Assembly (NCBI RefSeq): GCF_014197105.1
Contig: NZ_JACIEV010000003.1
Coordinates: 186,001-250,000, forward strand
Length of the DNA: 64,000 nt
Reading direction: 5' to 3'
Origin: Sphingomonas jinjuensis
Lineage (GTDB): Bacteria > Pseudomonadota > Alphaproteobacteria > Sphingomonadales > Sphingomonadaceae
How positions within the stretch are numbered: the stretch's first letter is position 1; each line of letters starts with the position of its first letter. The translations under genes were made by a program, and so were the position numbers. The notes under the pieces were generated by a model. It was not told the DNA's origin. It searched no databases and was given only the letters and a program-made list of their open reading frames with translations. Positions 12,261 through 25,228 of the stretch are shown one piece after another.

Positions 12261-12501
12261 CGCGTGCGGCGGGATCAGAACAGGGGCGCAGGCGCCGGCA
12301 CGGCGCCGCCCCGCCGGGTCGCCTGAAAAGGCGGCGAGGGCGGCGTCGTCTCGCCACATAGGGGTATCGCGTGCTGCTGACCGTCGTTTTCGGCTCCATG
12401 AGGAAGGCGGGCGGTGGTTGCGCGTTGTGGCGGGGCGGCGCTCCCGAGCATCGGACGACAAGACTGGCGACGCCGCGGCGGCGCCGGATGGCGAACGGAT
12501 T

Positions 12502-12512
12502 GATAACTTATC
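12502..12512. promoter_or_regulatory. Palindromic operator candidate upstream of the winged-helix gene
   Basis: GATAACTTATC is a perfect palindrome around a central C, in the only AT-rich patch of the gap and about 100 bases upstream of the gene at 12616. A TTGATA overlaps it at 12500-12505. I could not place a well-spaced -10 box, so this is only a candidate regulatory site, perhaps autoregulatory. Confidence 0.3.
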
Positions 12513-12615
12513 CCACGATAACATCATGGGCGACGGCTACGGCGTGCGGGGGCATGGCTGACCGTCGCTTCGAACGCGATCGAACGGGATCGCCGTTGCA
12601 TCCGGACTTTCGATC

Positions 12616-13059
12616 ATGACCGCCGACATACAACTTCTGCGCTGGCCCGATCGCGACCGAGCCGACTTCGCGCGGCTGGCCGACGCCCTCGGCCGGGTCC
12701 GTGCGATCGCGGCGACGCGGGGCGAGTTCACGCTCCCGGCGGGGCCGGCGAAGGTCAGCGATCACGAGCGTGCGCAGCTGCTGCGCCGCCATCGCGCGAC
12801 ACGGCGCGCGGCGGCGGGCGCCAACGCCGACCTGTTCGCCGATCCGGCGTGGGATATGCTGCTGGCGCTCTATGTCGCGGCGGGTGAGGGGCGGACGCTG
12901 ACGCGCAGCGAGGCGGTGGCGGAAGCGGGCGTGACGGCGGCGGCGGGGGAGCGCTGGATCGACGTGCTGGTCGGCCGCGGCCTGATCGAGGACGGTAGCC
13001 GGCCGACGCTGACCGAAGCGGCGGCGGCGCTGGTCGCGGCGAGCCTGAGCGACTTCTGA
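12616..13059 (+). CDS. Winged-helix DNA-binding protein (MarR-like wHTH)
   Basis: A 147-residue protein. The first 60 residues are charged; ADLFADPAWDMLLALYVAA (about residues 72-90) followed by a helix-turn-helix-like segment SEAVAEAGVTAAAGERWIDVLV and RGLIEDG matches the winged-helix pattern in a group of sphingomonad DNA-binding proteins, where FxxPAWDMLL precedes the recognition helix. It probably binds DNA as a small regulator; the target is unknown. It converges with a small minus-strand ORF five bases away, and the P450 gene follows. Confidence 0.68.
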   Translation: MTADIQLLRWPDRDRADFARLADALGRVRAIAATRGEFTLPAGPAKVSDHERAQLLRRHRATRRAAAGANADLFADPAWDMLLALYVAAGEGRTLTRSEAVAEAGVTAAAGERWIDVLVGRGLIEDGSRPTLTEAAAALVAASLSDF

Positions 13060-13063
13060 CCAG

Positions 13064-13246
13064 TCAGCGCGGCGTTGCGATGGAAAGCCGCATCATCTCA
13101 ATGCCCTGGCAAATATGATTGCCGGCGACCGGTTCGCCGAGATCGTCGGCCAGGCGCACCAGTTCCTCGCCCAGCGCGATGGCGCGATGGAGCAGCTCGC
13201 GGCGGATATCCTCGGCCGACAGGGGGGCGTCGCTGTGCGGAGCCAT
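13064..13246 (-). CDS. Small hypothetical protein, 60 residues
   Basis: The predicted protein is acidic and helical, with LSAEDIRRELLHRAIALGEE in its first half and LADDLGEPVAGNHICQGIEM in its second. Unlike the surrounding shadow frames it has balanced composition, amphipathic helices and a sensible start. It sits back to back with the P450 gene and tail to tail with the winged-helix gene. No family recognised. Confidence 0.5.
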   Translation of the reverse strand: MAPHSDAPLSAEDIRRELLHRAIALGEELVRLADDLGEPVAGNHICQGIEMMRLSIATPR

Positions 13247-13375
13247 GGCGGTGCGCTTAGCAAAGCCGCCCGGCTTGGCAATCGGGCGGATCGCCCTTCT
13301 GATCCGTTATGGTACAAGGTAGCGCGGCCAGGCACTTCCATGGCACGCTGCGTGTAAACGAGGCGAGGGATCGGA

Positions 13376-16300
13376 ATGACGAGCGTGCCGAAGACGGTGA
13401 GCGTGCCACTCGCGGCGGGGGCCCTGCCGGTGATCGGCCATCTCCACCAGATCGCGCGCACCGGGCTGGTCGGGCAGCTGCTCGAGGTATCGCGGCGGTC
13501 GCCCGAGGGGATCTTCAAGCTGCGCTTCGGCAGCCGCGTGTCGCTGTTCGTGACCGATCCCGATCTGGTCGCCGAGCTGTGCGACGAGACGCGGTTCCGC
13601 AAGATGCCGGGGCCGGGGCTGCGGGTGGTGCGCAAGTTCGCCGGCGACGGGCTGTTCACCGCGTTCGGCGACGAACCCAACTGGGGCAAGGCGCACCGCA
13701 TCCTGCTGCCCGCGTTCAGCCAGCGCGCGATGCGCGGCTATTTCGAGATGATCGTCGAGGTGTGCGACCAGCTGGTCGCCAAATGGTCGCGCAAGAGCGG
13801 CACCGACGTGCTGGTCGCCGACGACATGACCCGGCTGACGCTCGATTCGATCGCGATCGCCGGTTTCGGCCACCGCTTCGACAGTTTCGAGCGCGAGGAA
13901 CTCGACAGCTTCCTCCAGGCGCTCGGCCGCGCGCTGGGCGAGGCGCTGTCGACGATCACCCGGCTGCCCGTGCAGAACCGCTTCGCGACCAAGGCGAAGG
14001 CGCAGTATGAGGCGGACATCGCCGAGATGAACGCGCTGGTCGACGGCATCATCGCCGACCGCCGGGTGAACCCGACCGACGGGCGCGACCTGCTCAACCT
14101 GATGCTGACCGCCGCCGATCCCGAGACGGGCGAGCGGCTCGACGACGTCAACATCCGCTATCAGGTGCTGACCTTCCTGATCGCGGGGCATGAGACGACC
14201 AGCGGGATGCTGACCTTCGCCTTCGCTTATCTGCTGCGCAATCCCGCGGTGCTGGCGCAAGCTTACGCCGAGGTCGATCGCGTCCTGCCCGGCGACACCC
14301 GCCCCGACTTCGCGCATGTCGCGCGGCTCGAGGTGTGCGAACGGGTGCTGAAGGAAGCGCTGCGGCTGTGGCCGACCGCGCCCGCGTTCAGCCTGGCACC
14401 GTTCGAGGACGAGGTGATCGGCGGCCGGTGGCTGATGAAGAAGGACCGGCCGATCAACGTCTTCACGCCGGGTCTTCATCGCAGCTCGAAGGCATGGGAC
14501 GACCCCGAGGAGTTCGACATCGACCGCTGGCTGCCCGATGCTGAAGCCGCGCGGTATCCCCATGCCTACAAGCCGTTCGGCAACGGCGAGCGCGCCTGCA
14601 TCGGGCGGCAGTTCGCGATGGTCGAGGCGAAGATCGCGCTGGCGATGATGCTACGCGCCTTTGCCATCAGCGATCCCCATGCCTATCGGCTGCGGATCAA
14701 GGAGACGCTGTCGATCAAGCCCGACGAATTCTACATGCGCGTCCGCCTGCGCCAGCCGCACGAGCGGCTTTTGGTGAGCGAGGCGCCGGTGGTCGAGGAC
14801 GCGGTAACGGTCGGACCGGTGGCCGGGGCGGGGCAGCGGTTCTCGGTGCTGTACGGCTCGTCGCTCGGCACGGCGCGTGACATCGCCGAGGAGATCGCCG
14901 AGCGAGCGCGGCTCGACGGGTTCGACGTCGCGGTACGATCGATGGACGAAAGCCTGCGTGCCGGCAGCATGCCCGAGGACCGGGTGATCGTGATCGTCAC
15001 CGCGACCTACAATGGCCGCGCCCCCGACAGCGCGGTGGCCGTGGAGCAGGCGCTCGACGATGGCGCGTTCGAGGGCGTCGACTGGAGCGGCGCGCGGTTT
15101 GCGGTGCTGGGCATCGGCAATTCGCAATGGCCCAACTTCCAGGCGTTTCCGCGCCGCGTCGATGCCGCGATCGAGGCGACCGGCGCGACGCGGCTGATGC
15201 CGCGTGCCGAGGCCGATGGTCAGGGCGACTTCGACGGCGCTGTCGCCGGATTCGTCCGCGACCTCTGGCGCGCGCTCGGTAGCGAGTCGGCGCCGAGCGA
15301 GACGGCGTCGTCGCTGGCGGTGACGATGATCGATACGGGCGAGGCGCGGCAGCGGGTGCTGCCCGATCACGCCCAGCCACTCGAGATCGTCGCCAATGAC
15401 GAGCTGGTCAGGCCCGCCGACGGACTGTGGGACTTCACCGTCGAGCCGCCCCGGCCGTCGACGCGGCTGATCCGGGTGCGGCTGCCGGCGGGGCAGCAGT
15501 ATCATACCGGCGACCATATCGCGGTCTATGCGCGCAACCGGCCCGAACAGGTCGAGCGCGCGCTGGCGCGGCTCGGGATCGACGGCGCGGCACAGGTGCG
15601 GCTCGACGGACAGGGCGGGCGATTCCGGCACCTGCCGCTCGGCCAGACGATGACGGTCGCGCAGCTGCTGGGCGATTTCGTCGAGCTGTCCGACCCAGCG
15701 CCGCGGCGGGCGCTAACGGTGCTGGCGACGTCCACCGCTTGCCCGCACACGCGCGGGCGGCTCGAGGCGCTGGAGGCGGACTATGACGCCGCCGTCGCCG
15801 ACAAGCGGCTGACGCTGCTCGACCTGCTCGATGCGCATCCGGCGGTCGAGCCGACGCTCGAGCAATTGCTCGACCTGTCGGCGGCGATTGCGCCGCGCTT
15901 CTATTCGATCGCCTCGTCGCCGCTCGTCAGCCCCGACGTTGCCGACCTGATCGTCGGCACGATGGCGGCGCCGGCGTGGTCGGGGCTCGGCGAGCACCGT
16001 GGCTTCGCTTCGAGCCACATGCAGGGACTTGGCGCGGGCGACCGGGTCTTCGGCTATGTCCGCCGGCCCAACCCGCCCTTCGCCCCGCCCGCCGATCCGA
16101 GCGTGCCGATGGTGCTGATCGGCCCCGGCACCGGTTTTGCGCCGCTGCGCGGCTTCCTGCAGGAACGCAGCGCGCAGCGGGCGGCGGGCGAGGCGGTGGG
16201 ACGCAGCCTGTTGTTCTTCGGCTGTCGCCACCCCGACCACGATTGGTTCTGCCGCGACAAGATGGAGCGGTGGCAGGCGGACGGCGTCGTCGAGCTGTTC

Positions 16301-16570
16301 ACCGCCTTTTCCGCGGTGCCGAGCCACCCGTGGCGCTTCGTCCAGGACGCGCTGTGGGCCGAGCAGACGCGGGTCTGGGCGGCGATCGCAGCGGGGGCCA
16401 GCGTCTATCTGTGCGGCGACGGCCGTTTCATGGCGCCGGCCGTTCGCGACACGCTGATCCGAATCGAGATGCAGCAGCGCGGCAACGAGCATGCGCAAGG
16501 GTCGGCGTGGCTCGAGGACATGATGTCGACCGGCCGCTTCCACCAGGACGTGTTCGGTTTCGGCAAGTGA
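13376..16570 (+). CDS. Self-sufficient cytochrome P450:NADPH-P450 reductase fusion (CYP102/BM3-like)
   Basis: A 1064-residue fusion of a P450 monooxygenase with a diflavin reductase, as in Bacillus P450 BM3, whose known substrates are fatty acids. The haem domain has the I-helix AGHETT (270-275), an EALR K-helix motif and the haem loop FGNGERACIG with ligand C408. After a linker near 470-485, an FMN domain begins at SVLYGSSLGTARDIAEE. Then come the FAD domain (PRFYSIASSPL) and the NADPH domain (GPGTGFAPLRGFLQER, FFGCRHPDHD). No membrane anchor is seen, so it is probably cytosolic. The start ATG is preceded by GAGGGA. The phasin gene follows 71 bases downstream. Confidence 0.95.
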   Translation: MTSVPKTVSVPLAAGALPVIGHLHQIARTGLVGQLLEVSRRSPEGIFKLRFGSRVSLFVTDPDLVAELCDETRFRKMPGPGLRVVRKFAGDGLFTAFGDEPNWGKAHRILLPAFSQRAMRGYFEMIVEVCDQLVAKWSRKSGTDVLVADDMTRLTLDSIAIAGFGHRFDSFEREELDSFLQALGRALGEALSTITRLPVQNRFATKAKAQYEADIAEMNALVDGIIADRRVNPTDGRDLLNLMLTAADPETGERLDDVNIRYQVLTFLIAGHETTSGMLTFAFAYLLRNPAVLAQAYAEVDRVLPGDTRPDFAHVARLEVCERVLKEALRLWPTAPAFSLAPFEDEVIGGRWLMKKDRPINVFTPGLHRSSKAWDDPEEFDIDRWLPDAEAARYPHAYKPFGNGERACIGRQFAMVEAKIALAMMLRAFAISDPHAYRLRIKETLSIKPDEFYMRVRLRQPHERLLVSEAPVVEDAVTVGPVAGAGQRFSVLYGSSLGTARDIAEEIAERARLDGFDVAVRSMDESLRAGSMPEDRVIVIVTATYNGRAPDSAVAVEQALDDGAFEGVDWSGARFAVLGIGNSQWPNFQAFPRRVDAAIEATGATRLMPRAEADGQGDFDGAVAGFVRDLWRALGSESAPSETASSLAVTMIDTGEARQRVLPDHAQPLEIVANDELVRPADGLWDFTVEPPRPSTRLIRVRLPAGQQYHTGDHIAVYARNRPEQVERALARLGIDGAAQVRLDGQGGRFRHLPLGQTMTVAQLLGDFVELSDPAPRRALTVLATSTACPHTRGRLEALEADYDAAVADKRLTLLDLLDAHPAVEPTLEQLLDLSAAIAPRFYSIASSPLVSPDVADLIVGTMAAPAWSGLGEHRGFASSHMQGLGAGDRVFGYVRRPNPPFAPPADPSVPMVLIGPGTGFAPLRGFLQERSAQRAAGEAVGRSLLFFGCRHPDHDWFCRDKMERWQADGVVELFTAFSAVPSHPWRFVQDALWAEQTRVWAAIAAGASVYLCGDGRFMAPAVRDTLIRIEMQQRGNEHAQGSAWLEDMMSTGRFHQDVFGFGK

Positions 16571-16641
16571 TCGCGTGACTTGCGCTGCACCGGACGCGGG
16601 TGCAGCATCGATCAAGGTGGGGCGCCCCAGAGGAGCAAGAT

Positions 16642-17082
16642 ATGGCTGATGAGATCAAGGCTGGTGCCGACAAGGCCGCAGGCGCGGCGAAGGCGGCGAC
16701 CGATCGTGCCGCGACGGCTGCGAAGAATACCGCCGACAAGATGCGCGCGGGTGCCGAGCAGGCGCGCGAGACGTTTCAGGACAAGGTCGTCGACCCCGCC
16801 AAGCGCGCCGGCGAGAAGATGAAGGCGTCCGGCCAGAAGATGGCCGAGGGCGGCTCGACGATCGGCGTGAAGATGATCGACCAGGCCGAGACGAATGCGC
16901 AGGAAGCCTTTGCCGCCATGCGCCGGGCCGCGCAGGCGAAGGATCTGTCCGAGGTGATGAAGATCCAGGGCGACTATCTGCGCGACCAGGGCCAGCGATC
17001 GATGACGCAGGCGCGCGAGATCGGCGAGCTGATCATGCAGTTCGGCCGCGATGCGGTGGCGCCGCTGAAGGGCGGGAAGTAG
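16642..17082 (+). CDS. Phasin family protein
   Basis: A 146-residue, alanine- and lysine-rich helical protein. The N-terminal half is made of AADKA/AAKNTADKM-type amphipathic repeats; the second half, ETNAQEAFAAMRRAAQAKDL followed by SEVMKIQGDYLRDQGQRSM, matches the phasin domain, which coats polyhydroxyalkanoate granules. The start ATG follows AGGAGCAAGA. No PHA synthase is near, so a general phasin-like stress role is also possible. It is followed by a family C repeat. Confidence 0.85.
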   Translation: MADEIKAGADKAAGAAKAATDRAATAAKNTADKMRAGAEQARETFQDKVVDPAKRAGEKMKASGQKMAEGGSTIGVKMIDQAETNAQEAFAAMRRAAQAKDLSEVMKIQGDYLRDQGQRSMTQAREIGELIMQFGRDAVAPLKGGK

Positions 17083-17121
17083 GTCCAGGCTATCGGCTGG
17101 GCGACGCGCACAGCCATCCCC

Positions 17122-17202
17122 CGTCATGCTGAACTTGTTTCAGCATCTCTTGGAGAGGATGGGCTCCCTCTCCCGAGACGCTGAAACGAGTTCAGCATGA
17201 CG
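17122..17202. repeat. Palindromic repeat family C, copy 2
   Basis: About 81 bp, starting CGTCATGCTGAACTTGTTTC and ending ACGAGTTCAGCATGACG. The two arms are inverted copies of each other and each is also a small hairpin. It lies between the convergent phasin and trehalase genes, where it could terminate both transcripts. Confidence 0.88.
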
Positions 17203-17221
17203 GCGAGTGGTCGGCGTGTCC

Positions 17222-18747
17222 CTACCGCCCCTCCGCCAGCAGCGCGCGCGTGACGCCGTTGGTCCAGCCGAAGCCGTCCTGATTGGGATATTCGCCGCCG
17301 CCGCCGGGTCGGCGCTCGGCGACGTCGTATTTCTCGAGCAGTTTGCCGGTTTCGGCATAGGCGCGGGTGACCGAACCGAGCCAGCCGGCCTTGATCCGGT
17401 CGGCGGCCATCGTCTCACCGTAGCGACGCAGGCCCGTGATCGCGATCCATTGGAGCGGCGCCCAGCCGTTGGGGTTGTCCCACTGCTGGCCGGTCTTGAG
17501 CAAGGTGGTGCGCAGGCCGCCCTCGCCGATCAGCGGCGACAACGCGGCGGCGGTGGCACGGGCCTGATCGCGGGTCGCGATGCCGGCAAACAGCGGGAAG
17601 GCCATGGCGGCGGTGCGCTGGTCGGAGACGCGGGCCGTGTCGAGATCGTAATCGGCCCAATAACCCGCCGGGTTCCACAGGTGGCGGATGATCGCGGTGG
17701 CGCGAGCGCTTGCCAGGGCCGCGTATCGGGTGGTGCAGGCGCTGTCGGCAAGGCGGCGGCAGTTCTCGGCAATCGAATTCTCAAGGCCGTAGAGCAGGCT
17801 GTTGAGATCGACCGGGACCAGCCGCGTGGTGCGGATCGTCGCCAGGCTCTTGCCGTCGCCCAGCCAGCGCGACGAGAAGTCCCAGCCGCTTTCCGCCGCG
17901 GCGCGCAGGTCGCGGTAGAGCTGGGCGCGATCGCGGCCGGGCGTCGCGTCGGCCAACTCGACATCCTCGCGATAGCTTTCGTCGCGCGGGTCGGCGCGGT
18001 CGTCATAGTAACGGTTAAGCAGCGCGCCGTCGGCGAGGCGGACGACGCGGCGATATTGCTGGCCAGGCTTCAGCGTATCGGCGCCGGCCATCCAGAAATC
18101 ATGCTCGGCGCGAAGCTGGCGCGTGCGGGCGGCGAGCGTGCGTTCGTCCTTCGACATGCCGGCGATCAGGTAAAAGAACGGCGGCTGCGAGCGACTGAGG
18201 TAATAGCTGCGGGTGCCGTTGGGGATATGGCCGTAGCGATCGATCAGGCTGCCGAAGTTGACCACCATGTCCTCGACCAGATCCTGCCGCCCGGCGATCG
18301 GCAGGCCGAGCATCGAGAACCAGCTGTCCCAATAGTACATCTCGCGGAACCGGCCGCCGGGAACGACGAATCGGCGCGGCAGCGTCAGGGCGGAGGAGCC
18401 GGCGGGGACGGTTGGCAGGGTGCGGGTCAGCTGCGGCCACAGCGCATCGATATGCTGGGCGAGCGGGAGCTGCCGGGCGGGCGGCGGGGCGGCGGGCGTG
18501 ACCGGGAGCTGGAAATTCGCCTCGACGAACGCCTTGAGCTTCGCCTTGTCGTCGGCGCAGGCGCAGGCCTGGTAGGCGGCGAGGATGGCGGCATCGGGGC
18601 GGCGGGGCTGGGCGTCAGCGAAGGTCTTCGAGTCGGGATAGAGCCGGGCCATCTCGACGTCGTGATAGAAGCGGCCGAAGCGCTGCGCCGGCGACAGCGG
18701 GGTGGCGGCGACGAGCAAAGTCGCGGCGGCGGCGAGGATCGGGCGGA

Positions 18748-18751
<4 letters not shown>
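17222..18751 (-). CDS. treA: Periplasmic alpha,alpha-trehalase (GH37)
   Basis: A 509-residue GH37 trehalase, splitting trehalose into two glucose molecules. It begins with a likely signal peptide (MIRPILAAAATLLVAATPLS). The family signatures are PGGRFREMYYWDSW (131-144) and QWDNPNGWAPLQW. Catalytic acids can be placed by analogy with E. coli TreA: Asp in SGWDFSSRW near residue 288 and Glu in GGGGEYPNQDGFGW near the C-terminus. The first signature has W where Tyr/Phe is usual (WDSW). The ATG overlaps the glgX stop (ATGA), making it the last gene of the glycogen operon. Confidence 0.93.
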
Positions 18752-23704
<4,953 letters not shown>

Positions 23705-23833
23705 TCCTCCCCGGCACGGGGTGGGGGACCAGCCGCAGGCTGGTGGAGGGGCAGCCAAGCAGCGCTGGCCCTCGTGACTGCCCCTCCACCACTCGGCTGA
23801 CGCCGAGCGGTCCCCCTCCCCGTGCCGGGGAGG
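23705..23833. repeat. Palindromic repeat family B, copy 2 (glgC-glgA gap)
   Basis: About 129 bp, inverted ends TCCTCCCCGGCACGGGG and CCCCGTGCCGGGGAGG. It fills nearly all of the 148-base gap between glgC and glgA. On the minus strand its final GGGGAGGA touches the glgA ATG and looks like the actual Shine-Dalgarno sequence. Confidence 0.9.
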
Positions 23834-23852
23834 TTTGGGAGACCCATCCCCC

Positions 23853-25109
23853 TCACAGCCGATCGATCATCGGCTGGGTTATCAGGCACACCCCCTTGTC
23901 CGTCCGGCGGAAACGGGTGGCGTCGAGCGTCGGATCGTCGCCGACGACCAGGCCATCGGGGATCACCACGCCGCGGTCGATGACCACGCGGCGCAGGCGG
24001 GCGCCGCGGCCGATGTGGCAGAAGGGCAGGACCACCGCCTCGTCGAGCATCGCGAAGCTGTGGGTGCGCACGCCCGTCGACAACAGGCTGCGGTGGATCG
24101 ACGATCCCGACACGATCGTGTCGCCGGCGACGAGGCTGGCGACCGCCGAACCGCGACGGCCGTCGACGTCGTGGACGAACTTGGCCGGCGGCGTGATCTC
24201 CGAATAGGTCCACAGCGGCCAGCTGCGGTCGTAGAGGTCCAGCTCGGGAACGACGTCGGTCAGGTCGATGTTCGCTTCCCAATAGGCGTCGATCGTGCCG
24301 ACGTCGCGCCAGTAGGAGCCCGCCTCGGTCGCCGAACGGACGCAGCTCGACGAGAAGCGGTGCGCCTGCGCTTTGCCGTGCTCGACGAGATAGGGGATCA
24401 GGTCCTTGCCGAAATCGCGATCGGAGCCGGGGGTCGCGGCGTCGCGCTTCAGCTGTTCGATCAGGAACTTCGTGTTGAAGACATAGATGCCGAGGCTCGC
24501 CAGCGCGACGTCGGGGTTGCCGGGGATGGCAGGCGGATCGGCGGGCTTCTCGACGAAATCGATGATCCGGTCGGTCTCGTCGACGTGCATCACGCCGAAG
24601 CCGACCGCCTCCATCCGCGGCACTTCCATGCAGGCGACGGTCACGTCCGCACCGCTGTCGCAGTGCTGCTGGAGCATGATCTCATAGTCCATCTTGTAGA
24701 TATGGTCGCCGGCCAGGATGACCATGAACTCGACGCCGTAACTCTCGATGATATCGATGTTCTGGTACACGGCGTCGGCCGTGCCCTCGTACCATTGCGT
24801 TTCCGAGACGCGCTGCGACGCGGGGAGGATGTCGAAGCTTTCGTTGCGCTCGGGGCGCAGGAAGTTCCAGCCGCGCTGGAGGTGGCGGATCAGCGAGTGC
24901 GCCTTGTATTGCGTCGCTACGCCGATGCGGCGGATGCCCGAGTTGAGCGCGTTCGACAGCGCGAAGTCGATGATCCGGCTCTTGCCGCCGAAATAGACCG
25001 CAGGCTTCGCGCGGGTATCGGTGAGTTCGTGGAGCCGGCTGCCGCGACCGCCCGCCAGCACATAGGCCATGGCATCGCGTGCGAGTGGTTGTCCCTTCCG
25101 ATGATCCAT
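23853..25109 (-). CDS. glgC: Glucose-1-phosphate adenylyltransferase GlgC
   Basis: A 418-residue ADP-glucose pyrophosphorylase, the committed step of bacterial glycogen synthesis. Visible are the nucleotide-binding [17 protein letters not shown], then [17 protein letters not shown], and GTADAVYQN, and a C-terminal left-handed beta-helix region with hexapeptide-like repeats. The N-terminal region before the fold is short (about 20 residues). The ATG at 25109 is preceded by GGGGAGAGGC; an ATG eight codons upstream lacks such a site. Confidence 0.95.
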   Translation of the reverse strand: MDHRKGQPLARDAMAYVLAGGRGSRLHELTDTRAKPAVYFGGKSRIIDFALSNALNSGIRRIGVATQYKAHSLIRHLQRGWNFLRPERNESFDILPASQRVSETQWYEGTADAVYQNIDIIESYGVEFMVILAGDHIYKMDYEIMLQQHCDSGADVTVACMEVPRMEAVGFGVMHVDETDRIIDFVEKPADPPAIPGNPDVALASLGIYVFNTKFLIEQLKRDAATPGSDRDFGKDLIPYLVEHGKAQAHRFSSSCVRSATEAGSYWRDVGTIDAYWEANIDLTDVVPELDLYDRSWPLWTYSEITPPAKFVHDVDGRRGSAVASLVAGDTIVSGSSIHRSLLSTGVRTHSFAMLDEAVVLPFCHIGRGARLRRVVIDRGVVIPDGLVVGDDPTLDATRFRRTDKGVCLITQPMIDRL

Positions 25110-25127
25110 TGCCTCTCCCCGGTAAAA

Positions 25128-25211
25128 CGTCACCCTGAACGTGTTTCAGGGTCTCTTTCTTTTGAGTGTTGTAAGCGAGACTGGAGATGCTGAAACGAGT
25201 TCAGCATGACG
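25128..25211. repeat. Palindromic repeat family C, copy 3 (glgB-glgC gap)
   Basis: Starts CGTCACCCTGAACGTGTTTC and ends ACGAGTTCAGCATGACG, about 84 bp. The left arm (ACCCTGAAC...TTTCAGGGT) has diverged from the right arm (ATGCTGAAAC...GTTCAGCAT), but each arm still forms its own hairpin. It occupies most of the 119-base gap between glgB and glgC. Confidence 0.85.
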
Positions 25212-25228
25212 GGGGTGCGGGGCTGCCG

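Larger units (their letters stand above)
11704..12615. other. Gene-poor stretch with dense inverted repeats
   Basis: No frame here has a protein-like composition; the longest are arginine- and proline-rich shadows. Several inverted repeats crowd 12090-12340: CCCGGGC at 12117-12123 pairs with GCCCGGG at 12157-12163; TGACGCTG at 12139-12146 pairs with CAGCGTCA at 12176-12183; an 8-bp stem lies at 12239-12260; and a 5- to 7-bp stem closed by GAAA lies at about 12318-12335. The left part should hold the acnA promoter and the right end the promoter of the gene at 12616. No known RNA family was recognised. Confidence 0.5.

Noticed and set aside
12000-12400. Possible two-piece tmRNA, RNase P RNA or 6S RNA in the gap
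   Set aside because: None of the conserved sequence landmarks of these RNAs could be found; only generic hairpins remain.
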